Source: Bacteroidales bacterium
GTDB taxonomy: Bacteria; Bacteroidota; Bacteroidia; Bacteroidales; Muribaculaceae
Direction: 5' to 3'
DNA length: 64,000 bases
NCBI GenBank assembly: GCA_019416285.1
Contig: DXXM01000002.1
Location: 124,001 to 188,000 of the forward strand
The notes below the pieces were generated by a model, which was not told the origin of the DNA, did not search any database, and saw nothing but the letters and a program-made list of their open reading frames with translations. Within the stretch, counting starts at the first letter, position 1. Each line of letters begins with the position of its first letter. Positions 17,141-26,250 of the stretch are shown here, piece by piece. The position numbers and the translations under genes are program-made.

Positions 17141-17221
17141 GTAGCAGGGACGTTTTTCAAAACGTCCACATCTGCCCAATTATCGGGGCCCGACTGTGGG
17201 CGCTTTAAAAAGCGTCCCTAC
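17141..17221. repeat. Compound palindromic repeat (AGGGACGTTTTT family)
   Basis: Two hairpins sit inside imperfect outer arms (GTAG..GGGACG at the left, CGTCCCTAC at the right). The left hairpin is GGACGTTTT/AAAACGTCC (17148-17167); the right is GGGCGCTTT/AAAGCGTCCC. The 15-mer GCAGGGACGTTTTTC (17144-17158) recurs exactly at 22229-22243, which shows a dispersed repeat family. Confidence 0.7.
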
Positions 17222-17265
17222 CGCACAAGGGTGGAAATTAGCAAAAATCCACCCGATATTTCGTT

Positions 17266-18210
17266 TTATAATCCTTCTTCGTTGAGGAAGCGCTCGACAT
17301 CGAGAGCGGCCTTGCAGCCCATACCGGCGGCGGAAATTGCCTGACGGTACACGGGGTCAGCTACGTCGCCTGCGGCAAACACGCCGGGAACGTTGGTCTG
17401 TGTGCCTGCGCCCTTGACTTTGATATAGCCTGCGGCGTCGCAGTCGATATACTGGCGGAATACCTCAGTGTTGGGGTTATGGCCGATTGCGAGGAAGAAA
17501 CCGTCGAGAGGAAGGTCATAGTGCTGCTCGTTGGCTGTGCCGACATGCTCTACGAGATGGGCGCCTTCGAGATATTCCTCGCCGTAAAGACCGGTAGTGT
17601 TGGTGTTGAAAAGCACCTTGATATTGGGCTTGTTGAGCACTCGCTGCTGCATCACCTTCGATGCGCGGAGATGGGGCTTGCGGACAATTAGGAACACGTC
17701 TGATGCAAGATTGCTGAGATAAAGAGCCTCTTCGCAGGCTGTGTCGCCGCCGCCTACAACCGCCACACGCTTGCCGCGGTAGAAGAATCCGTCGCATGTC
17801 GCGCAGGCCGATACTCCGAGACCCGAATATTTCTGCTCGTCGGGCAGACCGAGATAGCGGGCGGAGGCGCCGGTGGAGATAATTACGGAGTTGGCTGTGA
17901 TTTCAAGACCGTTGTTGGTCTTGGCTTTGAACGGACGTGTCGAGAAGTCGACTTCGGTGACGAGTCCGGAGCGGATGTCGGCGCCGAATTTCAGTGCCTG
18001 TGCGCGGATGTCGTCCATGAGCTGTGGACCGGTGGTGCCGTTGGGCTGACCGGGGAAGTTTTCAATCTCGGTAGTGATTGTGAGCTGTCCGCCCGGCTGC
18101 TGTCCTTCTATTACGAGAGGATTGATGTTGGCACGCGAGGCGTAGATGGCCGCGGTGTAACCGGCAGGGCCGGAACCGATGATGAGGCAACGGGTTTTGA
18201 TTTCTGACAT
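17266..18210 (-). CDS. trxB: Thioredoxin-disulfide reductase
   Basis: The 314-residue flavoenzyme passes electrons from NADPH through FAD to thioredoxin. It has the N-terminal FAD motif GSGPAGYTAAIYASRA, the redox-active pair CATC (Cys136-Cys139), the NADPH motif VAVVGGGDTACEEA and the C-terminal FAD block PGVFAAGDVADPVYRQ. Length is normal. It is the last gene of the reverse-strand ftsK-lolA-trxB run, 87 bp after lolA; a small hairpin (18264-18288) lies in that gap, so its transcription may be partly separate. Confidence 0.97.
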   Translation of the reverse strand: MSEIKTRCLIIGSGPAGYTAAIYASRANINPLVIEGQQPGGQLTITTEIENFPGQPNGTTGPQLMDDIRAQALKFGADIRSGLVTEVDFSTRPFKAKTNNGLEITANSVIISTGASARYLGLPDEQKYSGLGVSACATCDGFFYRGKRVAVVGGGDTACEEALYLSNLASDVFLIVRKPHLRASKVMQQRVLNKPNIKVLFNTNTTGLYGEEYLEGAHLVEHVGTANEQHYDLPLDGFFLAIGHNPNTEVFRQYIDCDAAGYIKVKGAGTQTNVPGVFAAGDVADPVYRQAISAAGMGCKAALDVERFLNEEGL

Positions 18211-18263
18211 GGTGGTTTATGCTTTGGTACGATTGATGATTATGATTATTTCTGTTCCAGTTA

Positions 18264-18288
18264 CATTAACACCCTGCGGGTGTTAATG
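18264..18288. repeat. 11-bp perfect hairpin between lolA and trxB
   Basis: CATTAACACCC (18264-18274) pairs with GGGTGTTAATG (18278-18288) around a 3-nt loop. No T run follows on the minus strand, so termination is weak at best. Confidence 0.6.
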
Positions 18289-18297
18289 GTTTAAATC

Positions 18298-18933
18298 TCA
18301 GCGGAGATCTACAACCGGGATTCCGGGATGCTTCTTCGGATCGAAGCGGAAGTCGGAGAGCGGAAGCGCGAGTCCGGCGCTGACCGATGTCACTTTGATG
18401 GTGACTGTGCGACGGTTGCTCATGGTCAGCTCTATATTGGTGGGGTAGAGCGACTTGGCGTTTAACGTCAGTACCACGCTTTTTATGTCGGTCTTGGGAT
18501 TGTTGGCCGTCAGACGGATTTTGTGGTCTCCTGCGGGCGCTTTGAGAAGCGTTGCCTTGTAGAGCTTGCGGAATGAGCTGATGATTGCGAAGGGGTTGAC
18601 CTGCTGGAGCTCTTCGGGTGTGGGTTCAGTGATGTTGACCTCGCCGGTATGCGTAGAGTAGGTCCACTGGGTCTTGCCGTCGTACCACGATGACACCTGC
18701 GGCGACGAGATGATGAAGCGGTCACCGGCTATGGTGAGTGTGCCGCTTTGCGAGTGGCCGTCGGCAGTGATGGTGTAGGTGGCTTTGAGTGATTTTGCGC
18801 TACGGGCCTGAGCCGCGGCCTTGTCGAGAATGGCGGTGGCTGATTCCGCCGCTGCGAGGGGGAGGCAGAGCCCTGCCAGAAGGAGAATCGCGGCGAGCAC
18901 GCGGCGGTATGCGGTATTATAATAATGTGTCAT
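18298..18933 (-). CDS. LolA-like outer-membrane lipoprotein carrier protein
   Basis: The 211-residue protein has a signal peptide (to about LPLAAAES) and a LolA/LolB-like half-barrel: ATYTITADGHSQSGTLTIAGD, SWYDGKTQWTYSTHTGEVNI and the C-terminal LSDFRFDPKKHPGIPVVDLR. LolA ferries lipoproteins across the periplasm. The position directly after ftsK (46-bp gap) repeats the ftsK-lolA order common in many bacteria, which supports the call. Similarity to E. coli LolA is limited to the fold pattern I can see, so a related lipid-binding role is possible. Confidence 0.82.
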   Translation of the reverse strand: MTHYYNTAYRRVLAAILLLAGLCLPLAAAESATAILDKAAAQARSAKSLKATYTITADGHSQSGTLTIAGDRFIISSPQVSSWYDGKTQWTYSTHTGEVNITEPTPEELQQVNPFAIISSFRKLYKATLLKAPAGDHKIRLTANNPKTDIKSVVLTLNAKSLYPTNIELTMSNRRTVTIKVTSVSAGLALPLSDFRFDPKKHPGIPVVDLR

Positions 18934-18979
18934 TTTTTCGTAATTCTGAAAACAGGTGACAGAAGTGGGGGAGAGGGTA

Positions 18980-21900
18980 TCAGTTGTTGTCGAGAATATG
19001 TTCGAGCGTCACGGCGTCGACGAGCACCTGGCGGGGTTTGCCACCCTGCGAGGGACCCACGATGCCTGCGGCTTCCATCTGGTCCATGATGCGGCCGGCG
19101 CGGTTGTAGCCGATGTTGTAGCGGCGCTGTAGCGAGGAGGTTGAGGCGGTGTCTGTGCTAACCACGAGACGGGCGCACTCGTCGAAGAGCGGGTCGCGGT
19201 CGCCTATGGCCGCGCCGACGCTGCCGGGCTCACCCTCTGGCGAGTATTCGGGGAGCTCATAGGGGGTAGGATAGCCTACCTGCGAGCCGATGCACTTGCA
19301 GATGTCGGTCACCTCGGGGGTGTCGATGAAGGCACACTGCACGCGCTCGAGTTTGCCGTTGATTGAGAAGAGCATGTCGCCGCGTCCTATGAGCTGGTTT
19401 GCACCGAGCTGATCGAGGATGGTGCGGGAGTCGTTGCCCTGGATTACGCGGAAGGCAATACGGCCCGGGATATTGAGCTTGATACCGCCGGTGATTACGT
19501 TGACCGTCGGGCGCTGTGTAGCGATTATAAGGTGTATACCTGCTGCGCGGGCTACGGCTGCGAGACGCGACACGGGATTCTCGATTTCCTTGCCCTGACG
19601 GATAATGAGGTCGGCGAACTCGTCGATTATAAGAACTATATAAGGCAGGAACCGGTGTTTTTCGGGATTGAGCTTGCGGGCGCGGAATTTTTCATTGTAT
19701 TCCTTGATGTTTCGGGCGCCGGCCTGTTCGAGCAGCGAGAGGCGGTTGTCCATCTCGATGCAGAGGGAGTTGAGCACGGTCACTACCTTCGACATGTCGG
19801 TGATGATGGCGTCCTCGCCTGGGAGCGAGGCGAGATAGTGGCGCTCGAGCTCGCGGTAGAGGCTGAGCTCAACGCGCTTCGGATCTATGAGCACGAATTT
19901 CAGTTCCGATGGGTGTTTCTTGTAGAGCAGCGAGGTGATGATGGCGTTGAGGCCTACCGATTTACCCATACCTGTGGCACCGGCCACGAGCAGGTGGGGC
20001 ATCTTGGCGAGGTCTGCCATGAAAATTTCGTTGGAGATGGTCTTGCCGAGAGCCATCGGAAGCTCCATCTTCGAGTTGCGATACATATCGCTGTCAAGCA
20101 CGGAGCGCATCGACACTACCTGCGGGTCTTTGTTGGGGACCTCGATTCCGATTGTACCCTTTGCGGGGATTGGAGCGATGATGCGGACACCCTCGGCCGC
20201 GAGCTGGAGCTGGAGGTCGTCACCAAGGCTCTTGATGGAGCGGGTGCGGACACCCTCGGCGGGAACAATCTCGTAGAGGGTTACGGTCGGGCCTATCGTG
20301 GCCTCTATCTTGGAGATTTCGACTCCGAAAGTGCGGAGTGTCTCGGTCAGGCGGTGTTTGTTGAACTCCATTTCCTGGATGTCGACACTCGGGCCGTTGT
20401 CCTTGGCAGGACGCAGAAGTTCGACTCCGGGGAATCTGAAGTTTGAAAGCTCGGCGCGCGGGTCGTAGGGCTCCATTGCAAGAACCTGCTCTGGCGTGGG
20501 AGCGGCGGTGCGCTGTGCGGGAGTGCCCTGAGCCACGGGAACGTTTTCGGGGCTGTCGTTGTCGGCCGAGTGACCGAAAAGCGAGAGTTCGGCGGGGTCG
20601 ATGGCCTCGGCTTCGCTGTCGTCGGTGGCTTCATCGGCAAAAAGGGGAGCGATGTCCTCCTCGTCGCTGACAGCGGGTGCATCCGATGTCTCGTCGTCGA
20701 CCATGGTGGGTATCTCGGCTATGGTTTCTGAGTCGTCACCGCGGTTGAAATCTGCGATTTCTACGGGTTTGTCATAATCTGCCACGGGGATTTCAGCTTC
20801 GGCCTGAGGGGTTGGAGCTGTCATGGCTGCGCTGTTTGCAGTAGTTGCAGCCACGGCTGCGGCTGCTGTGGCTGTGGCAGATGCCATAGGTGCTGTCGGG
20901 TTCATGCGGGCTTCAGCGGCAAGGCGCTCTGCCTCGGCTTTTCGTGCGGCTTCTTCGCGGCGGCGCACTTCCTCTTCCTCGGCGCGGCGTTTCTCTTCTT
21001 CGGCGCGACGTGCAGCCTCCTCAGCCTCGCGTGCGGCGGCTTCCTCAGCTTCCTTGCGGCGACGCTCGGCGGCTTCGGCTTCACGGATGCGCTCGCGCTC
21101 CGCACGGCGCTCGGCCTGACGCGCACGGTAGGCTCCGATGCCTTCTGACGCCACAGAGATGATGTGTTTGAGTTCCGCGAGATAGAGCACTATCACGAGT
21201 CCGCCCATTATGATGCTGAGGCCGAGAGCGCCCCATATTCCGGTGAAGGTGATGAGGCGCTCGTTGAGCAGATGACCGTGGCGTCCGCCCCAGTAAATCG
21301 GCGAGGCGAGTTCGTAGGTGGCGAGGCCGCAGATTATTGAGAGGGAGATGGCAGTGAGCAGGCAGCGCATGGTCAGCGACCAGAATGAGCGGCGGTAGAC
21401 CTTGAGCATCGAGAGTCCGCAGGCGCCGAGGTAATATATCAGGATGAATGAGCCGATGCCGAGCCAGTTGTAGAGCAGGGTATGGGCCATCCATGCGCCG
21501 AAGGGTCCTCCGGCATTGTGAATCATCGAGGGGTCGAAGTCATCGTTGAGCATTGCGCTCTGGTCGGTCCCGATATGTGCGAAATAGGAGATTGTCACGA
21601 TGAGGGCATAGCCTGCAAGTACGACGAATACCAGGCCGATAAACATTACCGTCCTGGAGTCGCGTATGAGGTTGAAGGCGCGGCCGAGCGATGTCGGGGT
21701 CCTTCTGACTTTCGGTGCTGCCTGCGGTGCCGCTGTCTGCGGTGCTTCGTAGGGGATGTCGTGGGCGTTACCCGAAGCAGCTGCGGCGGGGTTGCCTGCT
21801 GGCGTTGCGGCCTGATTCGGGGTAGCACCGGCATATTCGGGGCGGATGCCTGCTTCCGGGTTACTATATCTGCGGGAGTCATCGTCATGGCTGCGTGAGT

Positions 21901-21982
21901 CGAGTCCGTTGAGCATGGCTTCGGCGTCGAAAGCGGTGTCGGTGTATGAAGATTCGTCGATAGGGGAATAGGGTGATGACAT
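18980..21982 (-). CDS. ftsK: DNA translocase FtsK
   Basis: The 1000-residue protein has a Pro/Ala-rich N-terminus, four membrane helices (about 110-275), a highly charged Glu/Ala/Arg-rich coiled stretch (about 285-370), an acidic linker and the RecA-like motor with Walker A GATGMGKSVGLN, Walker B YIVLIIDEFADLI and RVIQGNDSRTILDQLGANQLIGRGDM. The last ~75 residues form the gamma winged helix (SSLQRRYNIGYNRAGRIMDQME) that reads KOPS DNA. It pumps DNA through the closing septum and activates dimer resolution. The unusually repetitive linker is typical of fast-evolving FtsK linkers. Confidence 0.97.
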   Translation of the reverse strand: MSSPYSPIDESSYTDTAFDAEAMLNGLDSRSHDDDSRRYSNPEAGIRPEYAGATPNQAATPAGNPAAAASGNAHDIPYEAPQTAAPQAAPKVRRTPTSLGRAFNLIRDSRTVMFIGLVFVVLAGYALIVTISYFAHIGTDQSAMLNDDFDPSMIHNAGGPFGAWMAHTLLYNWLGIGSFILIYYLGACGLSMLKVYRRSFWSLTMRCLLTAISLSIICGLATYELASPIYWGGRHGHLLNERLITFTGIWGALGLSIIMGGLVIVLYLAELKHIISVASEGIGAYRARQAERRAERERIREAEAAERRRKEAEEAAAREAEEAARRAEEEKRRAEEEEVRRREEAARKAEAERLAAEARMNPTAPMASATATAAAAVAATTANSAAMTAPTPQAEAEIPVADYDKPVEIADFNRGDDSETIAEIPTMVDDETSDAPAVSDEEDIAPLFADEATDDSEAEAIDPAELSLFGHSADNDSPENVPVAQGTPAQRTAAPTPEQVLAMEPYDPRAELSNFRFPGVELLRPAKDNGPSVDIQEMEFNKHRLTETLRTFGVEISKIEATIGPTVTLYEIVPAEGVRTRSIKSLGDDLQLQLAAEGVRIIAPIPAKGTIGIEVPNKDPQVVSMRSVLDSDMYRNSKMELPMALGKTISNEIFMADLAKMPHLLVAGATGMGKSVGLNAIITSLLYKKHPSELKFVLIDPKRVELSLYRELERHYLASLPGEDAIITDMSKVVTVLNSLCIEMDNRLSLLEQAGARNIKEYNEKFRARKLNPEKHRFLPYIVLIIDEFADLIIRQGKEIENPVSRLAAVARAAGIHLIIATQRPTVNVITGGIKLNIPGRIAFRVIQGNDSRTILDQLGANQLIGRGDMLFSINGKLERVQCAFIDTPEVTDICKCIGSQVGYPTPYELPEYSPEGEPGSVGAAIGDRDPLFDECARLVVSTDTASTSSLQRRYNIGYNRAGRIMDQMEAAGIVGPSQGGKPRQVLVDAVTLEHILDNN

Positions 21983-22073
21983 AGCTATGTTGGGGGTGTG
22001 CTTTTTTCGGATGAAATACTGAAATGGATTTCAGATGAATCAGTTATTAACTTTGTTATTGAAAATACAAAAA

Positions 22074-22105
22074 CAAAGTTACGATTTTTATTTCACACTT
22101 TGCAA
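22074..22105 (-). promoter_or_regulatory. Putative ftsK promoter
   Basis: On the minus strand TAACTTTG (22074-22081) has a TTG 21 bp upstream (22103-22105). It lies about 90 bp before the ftsK start. Confidence 0.5.
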
Positions 22106-22210
22106 CTTCGCACGTTTTTTTATTTTCGGCTGCGAGTATTTGTCGATTCCGGAAGAGCAGAAGTGCAGTCGTTTACGGAAAGTATAATATCTGCGGATTG
22201 TAATATTTAC

Positions 22211-22262
22211 GGACAGGGAAAAATAAAGGCAGGGACGTTTTTCGGGAAAAACGTCCCTGTCC
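22211..22262. repeat. Palindromic repeat unit (AGGGACGTTTTT family)
   Basis: A near-perfect hairpin (CAGGGACGTTTTTC 22230-22243 with GAAAAACGTCCCTG 22246-22259) can alternatively pair through GGACAGGGA (22211-22219) with TCCCTGTCC (22254-22262). It shares a 15-mer with the element at 17144-17158. Confidence 0.75.
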
Positions 22263-22321
22263 GATATGTCAGTCTGTAAAGGTGCCGGAAAATTAAGGTC
22301 GGTCCGGCCGATACATTCGGT

Positions 22322-25300
22322 TTATCGTTTCACGAACTTGAAGCAGCGCTCGGTCTTGCCGTCCTCGACCACGAGGATGTAGACGCCGCGGCTGAGACCG
22401 TCGACGATGTCTGTGCGGTCAGTGCCGACAGCTGTGCGGACGATGATACCGCTCATGGCGTCGACCACGGTGTAGCGTGCGTTGGCTGAACCGGCCACAA
22501 TCTCTTCGATATCCGAGAGACGGAGCAGATTGTAGTGTTCCTCAACCTGCTCGGCCGAGAGAGCCTTGGGATAGATGGTCAGTTCGTCCATGTCGCCGTC
22601 GAATGTGCGGTTGCCCGACTCGTCGTCACCGCCGATGAAGAAGAGTTCGGTTGCCGAGAGGTTGATGCCGTTGGTCTTGACAGCGCTTGCGGTAGCTCTC
22701 TCCTTGCCGTCGACGTAGAGACGCATGGTCTTGGCCGCGAAATCGCGCACGCAGGCTATGTGGTGCCACTGGCCGTCAAACACATCGTCGGCGCTGCTGT
22801 CCTTGCAGTCGGTCTTGGTGACATTGTCGTCGATGGTGAAGCTCAGATAGCCGTTTTTGCGCTCAAGGCCGATCCAGTTGCCTGTTCCGCCCTCGACGTT
22901 GGTGGTGTTGTGGGTACCGATGCAGAAGAGATAGCCGTCGGCGTCGGTCGAGCGGGCCCAGAGCTCGATTGTGAAGTCCTTCTCGCCCATGTTGATGGCG
23001 TCGTAGACGGGTTGGGTGAGATAGTAGTTGCCGTCAAAGCTTATCGCACCGGCTTTCAGTCCTTCGGTGGAGATGGCTGAGCCGTTGCCGCTTACAGTTG
23101 CCTCGCCATAGGTGAGGTTGGGGGTTGTGGTGCCGATTTCATCCATCGGAAAGTAGGCTGCGTAGTCGGCGAGGCTCGACTGGAAGCGCTCCATGACCTT
23201 CGATGCGCTCATCACGCCGCGATAGATTGAAAGCTCGTCGAGGAGTCCGACATAAGGATTGTTGAAGTCAAAGTTGACATTGCCGATTACGAATGCCTGG
23301 TCAGCGCAGTTGACGGCGCCGGTATTGTCGGCCGCGGTGTTTTTGAGCTCACCGTCGACATACATCTGAAGCGATTTGCCCACCACGTCGCGCACGAGGA
23401 CAATGTGGTGCCATTGGCCGTCGAAGCAGTTCTTGCCGTCGGCCCACTGCACTTCGCTCTTTGTCTTGTCGTCGTCGACAGCGAAGCGGAGAGCGCCGTT
23501 CTTGTATTCGAGGCCCACCCAGTTGCCGCCGTTGGCAGAGGAGATGGCGCCTTTGTGGAGTATGTAGGCGGCATCGTCGGTGGAGTTCATCCAGAATTCA
23601 ATTGTGAAGGCCTTGTCGCCGAAATCAATCAGATCGTAACCATTCTGGGTGTAGTAGCTGTTTCCGTCGAGGTTGAGGGCCATACCTCTGCGGCCTTCCA
23701 CTGTTGTGGCGGGAGTGCCGTGGACTATAGCCTCACCGCGGATGTGGTTGGGAGTTGTCTCGCCGACCTTGTCGAAAGGATAGTAGGCGATAAGCTCCAC
23801 GGAAGTGTTCTGACGCACCTTAATTGAGCCGCTTACGCTTGTGTTGGCGTCGTCGGCCGCACCTGTGGTGGTGATTGTGAAGTCATATTCGCCGATTGCG
23901 GCGGGAGTGCCGGAAATCGAGCCTGTGAGGGTCGACGCGTCGAATGTGTAGCTGACACCTTCGGGGAGACCTTCGATTTTCACACCTGTGGCGCGCACCA
24001 CCTTGAACTCTACGGGCTGAATCGGGTCGCCGGCGTAGATGACCTGGTTGAGCGAGCCGGAGGTCACGGAAACCGCGCCGTTTGTGTTGAAGGCTTCCTC
24101 AAGATTGTAGCTGAGGTGAGGCGGCTGATTGTAGGCCACGTTCTGCCATGCCACAGCCACGCGATACTGACGGTCCTGCATGAGAGTGTTGACCCTGTAG
24201 TCCGTCGGAATTGTGGTGGTAAATATAATCAGGTCAGATTGGGTTTTGTCATCGTGGAGTATCACTTCCTCGCGCCAGTCGCCGAAGAGGTCGGCCTGGA
24301 GGTTGGGAGTGGCCTTTGTGGAGTTGCAGGAGGCGGCGTTGCCGTATTGCCTGAAATTTACGAGCGTGGAGATTGAGGTCAGCGCGTCGTTGGGCTTGGT
24401 GATTGTTGTGCCGTCGAGAAGCTCGTCGAGCAGGTCGCCGTCCCAGTAGACGCGGAAGTTTATCGAGGGGCGTTTTGTGCCTACGGCCTCACCGTAGTTA
24501 TACACGGTGTTGTCGCTTGCGGCCCAGTATTCGTAGCCCGGATGCTTCGATGAAATGTTTGCGATGAGGCCGCGGCCTATATCGTTGCCGGACTGAACCT
24601 TGCCATAGAGAATTTCCCCTGTGCGGGCGTCGCGGAGAGTGGTGTCCCATTTGTAGCTCGACGATTTTTCCTCGTGGGGCATGAAGACCTGCAGCCCGTC
24701 GCGGTCGGGGAGGAACTGTCCGAGATGCAGGGCGTCGCCGTGGCCTGCACCGGTGCGGTGGAGCAGGGTACCGTCGTGGTCGACCGCACCTGCGCCGATG
24801 ATGATTTCGTCGAAACCGTCGCCGTCAACGTCGCCCACGGTCAGCGAGTGGGAGCCTTCGCCATAGATTCCTTGGCCTGCTTTGTCGGACGTATGGAGCC
24901 ACTTTTCGGTGAGTTTCTGACCGTCGAAATCAACGGCCCACACGTATGAGTGGGTGTAGTAGCCGCGGACGAAAATAGCGCTTGGCTTCTGGCCTTCGAG
25001 ATAGGCCACGCCTGCGAGATAGCGCTCGCAGCGGTTGCCGTTGGCATCGCCCCAGCCGCTCTTGTCCATGGTCTTGATGCTGCGGGGAGGATTATAGTCG
25101 ATGGTGTGGATTTCGGCGCCCGTCTGACCGTTGAACACGGTGAGATATTCCGGGCCCTTGATAACCACGCCTGCCGTATTGCTGCTGCTCGGGTTGCGGT
25201 AGTCGTCGGTCACTTTCGCATCGCCGAGGAGCACCGCTTTGCCTGTGCCGTCGATAGTGCCGGGAGCTGTCTTGCAGATAAGTTCAGCCTTGCCGTCGCC

Positions 25301-25948
25301 GTCGAAGTCATAGACCATGAACTGGGTGTAGTGGTTGCCGGAGCGGATATTCTGTCCGAGATTGATGCGCCAGAGGCGGGTACCGTCGAGCTTGTAGCAG
25401 TCTAGAATCGTGTTGCCGGTGTAGCGGAACTGGTCGCCGTTGTCGGCCTGGTTTGTCGGGAACCATTTGACTATCAGTTCCCATTCGCCGTCGCCGTCTA
25501 CGTCGCCTACCGACACGTCATCGGGAGTATAGGTGTAGTCGCGTTGCTCCTTTGCACCACCTGCCGGGCTTGTGCCTCCTTCCGGGCGGTCGAGATGGAT
25601 GCGTTTGAAGAATGTCTCCCAGGCTGCGGTCTCGGCCGAGGTGTCGATTACATTGCCGTCGAGCAGAGCCTTCACTGAATAGCGGGCGCCTGCGGTGCCT
25701 TCGGGGTCGGTGAAGTTTGTGCCGCCGGTGAGAGGTGTCGTGTTGATTTTCACACCGTCGCGGTAGACGTCAAAGGCGAGCTTCCGGTCGTCACCGACCA
25801 GTGAACGCCACGATACAAACACTCCGTTGTCAGCTTTCACAGCGAGCACTCCGCGGTCAAGCTTTTCGGCTTTAATCGTGTGGGAATACTGCGCTGACAG
25901 AGAGAGCGAACCCAGCAGAGCCAGGCATGGTAGCAGTAATTTTTTCAT
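22322..25948 (-). CDS. Secreted multidomain rhamnogalacturonan lyase (PL11) with two LamG modules and T9SS type A domain
   Basis: The 1208-residue protein starts at 25948 (MKKLLLPCLALLGSLSLSAQ signal peptide); an upstream ATG at 25996 would spoil it. Residues ~20-610 are the PL11 eight-bladed propeller, with YTPDDVSVGDVDGDGEWELI, GEGSHSLTVGDVDGDGFDEI and AVDHDGTLLHRTGAGHGDA matching YesW/YesX-type rhamnogalacturonan lyases. An Ig/putative-binding domain (~620-720), two tandem LamG-like jelly rolls (~725-925 and ~930-1130) and a C-terminal T9SS type A sorting domain (~1140-1208, ending GVYILVVEDGKTERCFKFVKR) follow. Family knowledge: PL11 cuts the rhamnose-galacturonate backbone of pectin RG-I by beta-elimination, giving unsaturated galacturonate ends. 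It is probably secreted or surface-anchored. Confidence 0.93.
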   Translation of the reverse strand: MKKLLLPCLALLGSLSLSAQYSHTIKAEKLDRGVLAVKADNGVFVSWRSLVGDDRKLAFDVYRDGVKINTTPLTGGTNFTDPEGTAGARYSVKALLDGNVIDTSAETAAWETFFKRIHLDRPEGGTSPAGGAKEQRDYTYTPDDVSVGDVDGDGEWELIVKWFPTNQADNGDQFRYTGNTILDCYKLDGTRLWRINLGQNIRSGNHYTQFMVYDFDGDGKAELICKTAPGTIDGTGKAVLLGDAKVTDDYRNPSSSNTAGVVIKGPEYLTVFNGQTGAEIHTIDYNPPRSIKTMDKSGWGDANGNRCERYLAGVAYLEGQKPSAIFVRGYYTHSYVWAVDFDGQKLTEKWLHTSDKAGQGIYGEGSHSLTVGDVDGDGFDEIIIGAGAVDHDGTLLHRTGAGHGDALHLGQFLPDRDGLQVFMPHEEKSSSYKWDTTLRDARTGEILYGKVQSGNDIGRGLIANISSKHPGYEYWAASDNTVYNYGEAVGTKRPSINFRVYWDGDLLDELLDGTTITKPNDALTSISTLVNFRQYGNAASCNSTKATPNLQADLFGDWREEVILHDDKTQSDLIIFTTTIPTDYRVNTLMQDRQYRVAVAWQNVAYNQPPHLSYNLEEAFNTNGAVSVTSGSLNQVIYAGDPIQPVEFKVVRATGVKIEGLPEGVSYTFDASTLTGSISGTPAAIGEYDFTITTTGAADDANTSVSGSIKVRQNTSVELIAYYPFDKVGETTPNHIRGEAIVHGTPATTVEGRRGMALNLDGNSYYTQNGYDLIDFGDKAFTIEFWMNSTDDAAYILHKGAISSANGGNWVGLEYKNGALRFAVDDDKTKSEVQWADGKNCFDGQWHHIVLVRDVVGKSLQMYVDGELKNTAADNTGAVNCADQAFVIGNVNFDFNNPYVGLLDELSIYRGVMSASKVMERFQSSLADYAAYFPMDEIGTTTPNLTYGEATVSGNGSAISTEGLKAGAISFDGNYYLTQPVYDAINMGEKDFTIELWARSTDADGYLFCIGTHNTTNVEGGTGNWIGLERKNGYLSFTIDDNVTKTDCKDSSADDVFDGQWHHIACVRDFAAKTMRLYVDGKERATASAVKTNGINLSATELFFIGGDDESGNRTFDGDMDELTIYPKALSAEQVEEHYNLLRLSDIEEIVAGSANARYTVVDAMSGIIVRTAVGTDRTDIVDGLSRGVYILVVEDGKTERCFKFVKR

Positions 25949-26057
25949 GTTACAGTTTAAAGTAAATAAATAGTATGATTGGCATGTATATTGCAAGTGA
26001 GGACTGGACGGGGGCGCAGTGTTTTGCCTAGTCCGTTTTTTACCGGGATAATCTGCG

Positions 26058-26089
26058 CAAATTTACTCTTTTTTAACGAAATGTACAAA
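26058..26089 (-). promoter_or_regulatory. Putative promoter of the PL11 gene
   Basis: TTTG (26086-26089) - 20 bp - TAAATTTG (26058-26065) on the minus strand, an exact Bacteroidetes sigma consensus, about 110 bp before the start. Confidence 0.7.
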
Positions 26090-26206
26090 TCCGCGTCGTC
26101 GGCCGGTTTGCGCCACTCATACGGGCGGAGTCGGAATTTTCGCTTCCGGCCTTGCGGCAAGGGCTGATTTTACGTTCTGACAAGCAACCGGATAAGAAAA
26201 TTTTTG

Positions 26207-26214
26207 TAATTTTG
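26207..26214 (+). promoter_or_regulatory. Putative -7 element of the alpha/beta hydrolase gene
   Basis: TAATTTTG 36 bp before the ATG at 26251; -33 not clear. Confidence 0.45.
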
Positions 26215-26250
26215 GCTGTCGGCTGCAAGACAGACGGCAATTTTTACATT

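Larger units (their letters stand above)
21983..22321. other. Intergenic region between divergent/convergent neighbours (339 bp)
   Basis: The region between the ftsK start and the end of the PL11 gene (both minus strand) is AT-rich. It contains the likely ftsK promoter near 22074-22105, a second TAACTTTG on the plus strand at 22048-22055, and the palindromic repeat at 22211-22262. A 93-codon open frame on the plus strand (21998-22279) has no recognisable protein features and I do not call it. Confidence 0.6.

Noticed and set aside
21998..22279. 93-codon open frame on the plus strand
   Set aside because: It crosses the ftsK promoter region and the palindromic repeat, is AT-driven and low in protein-like character, with no motif or ribosome-binding support.
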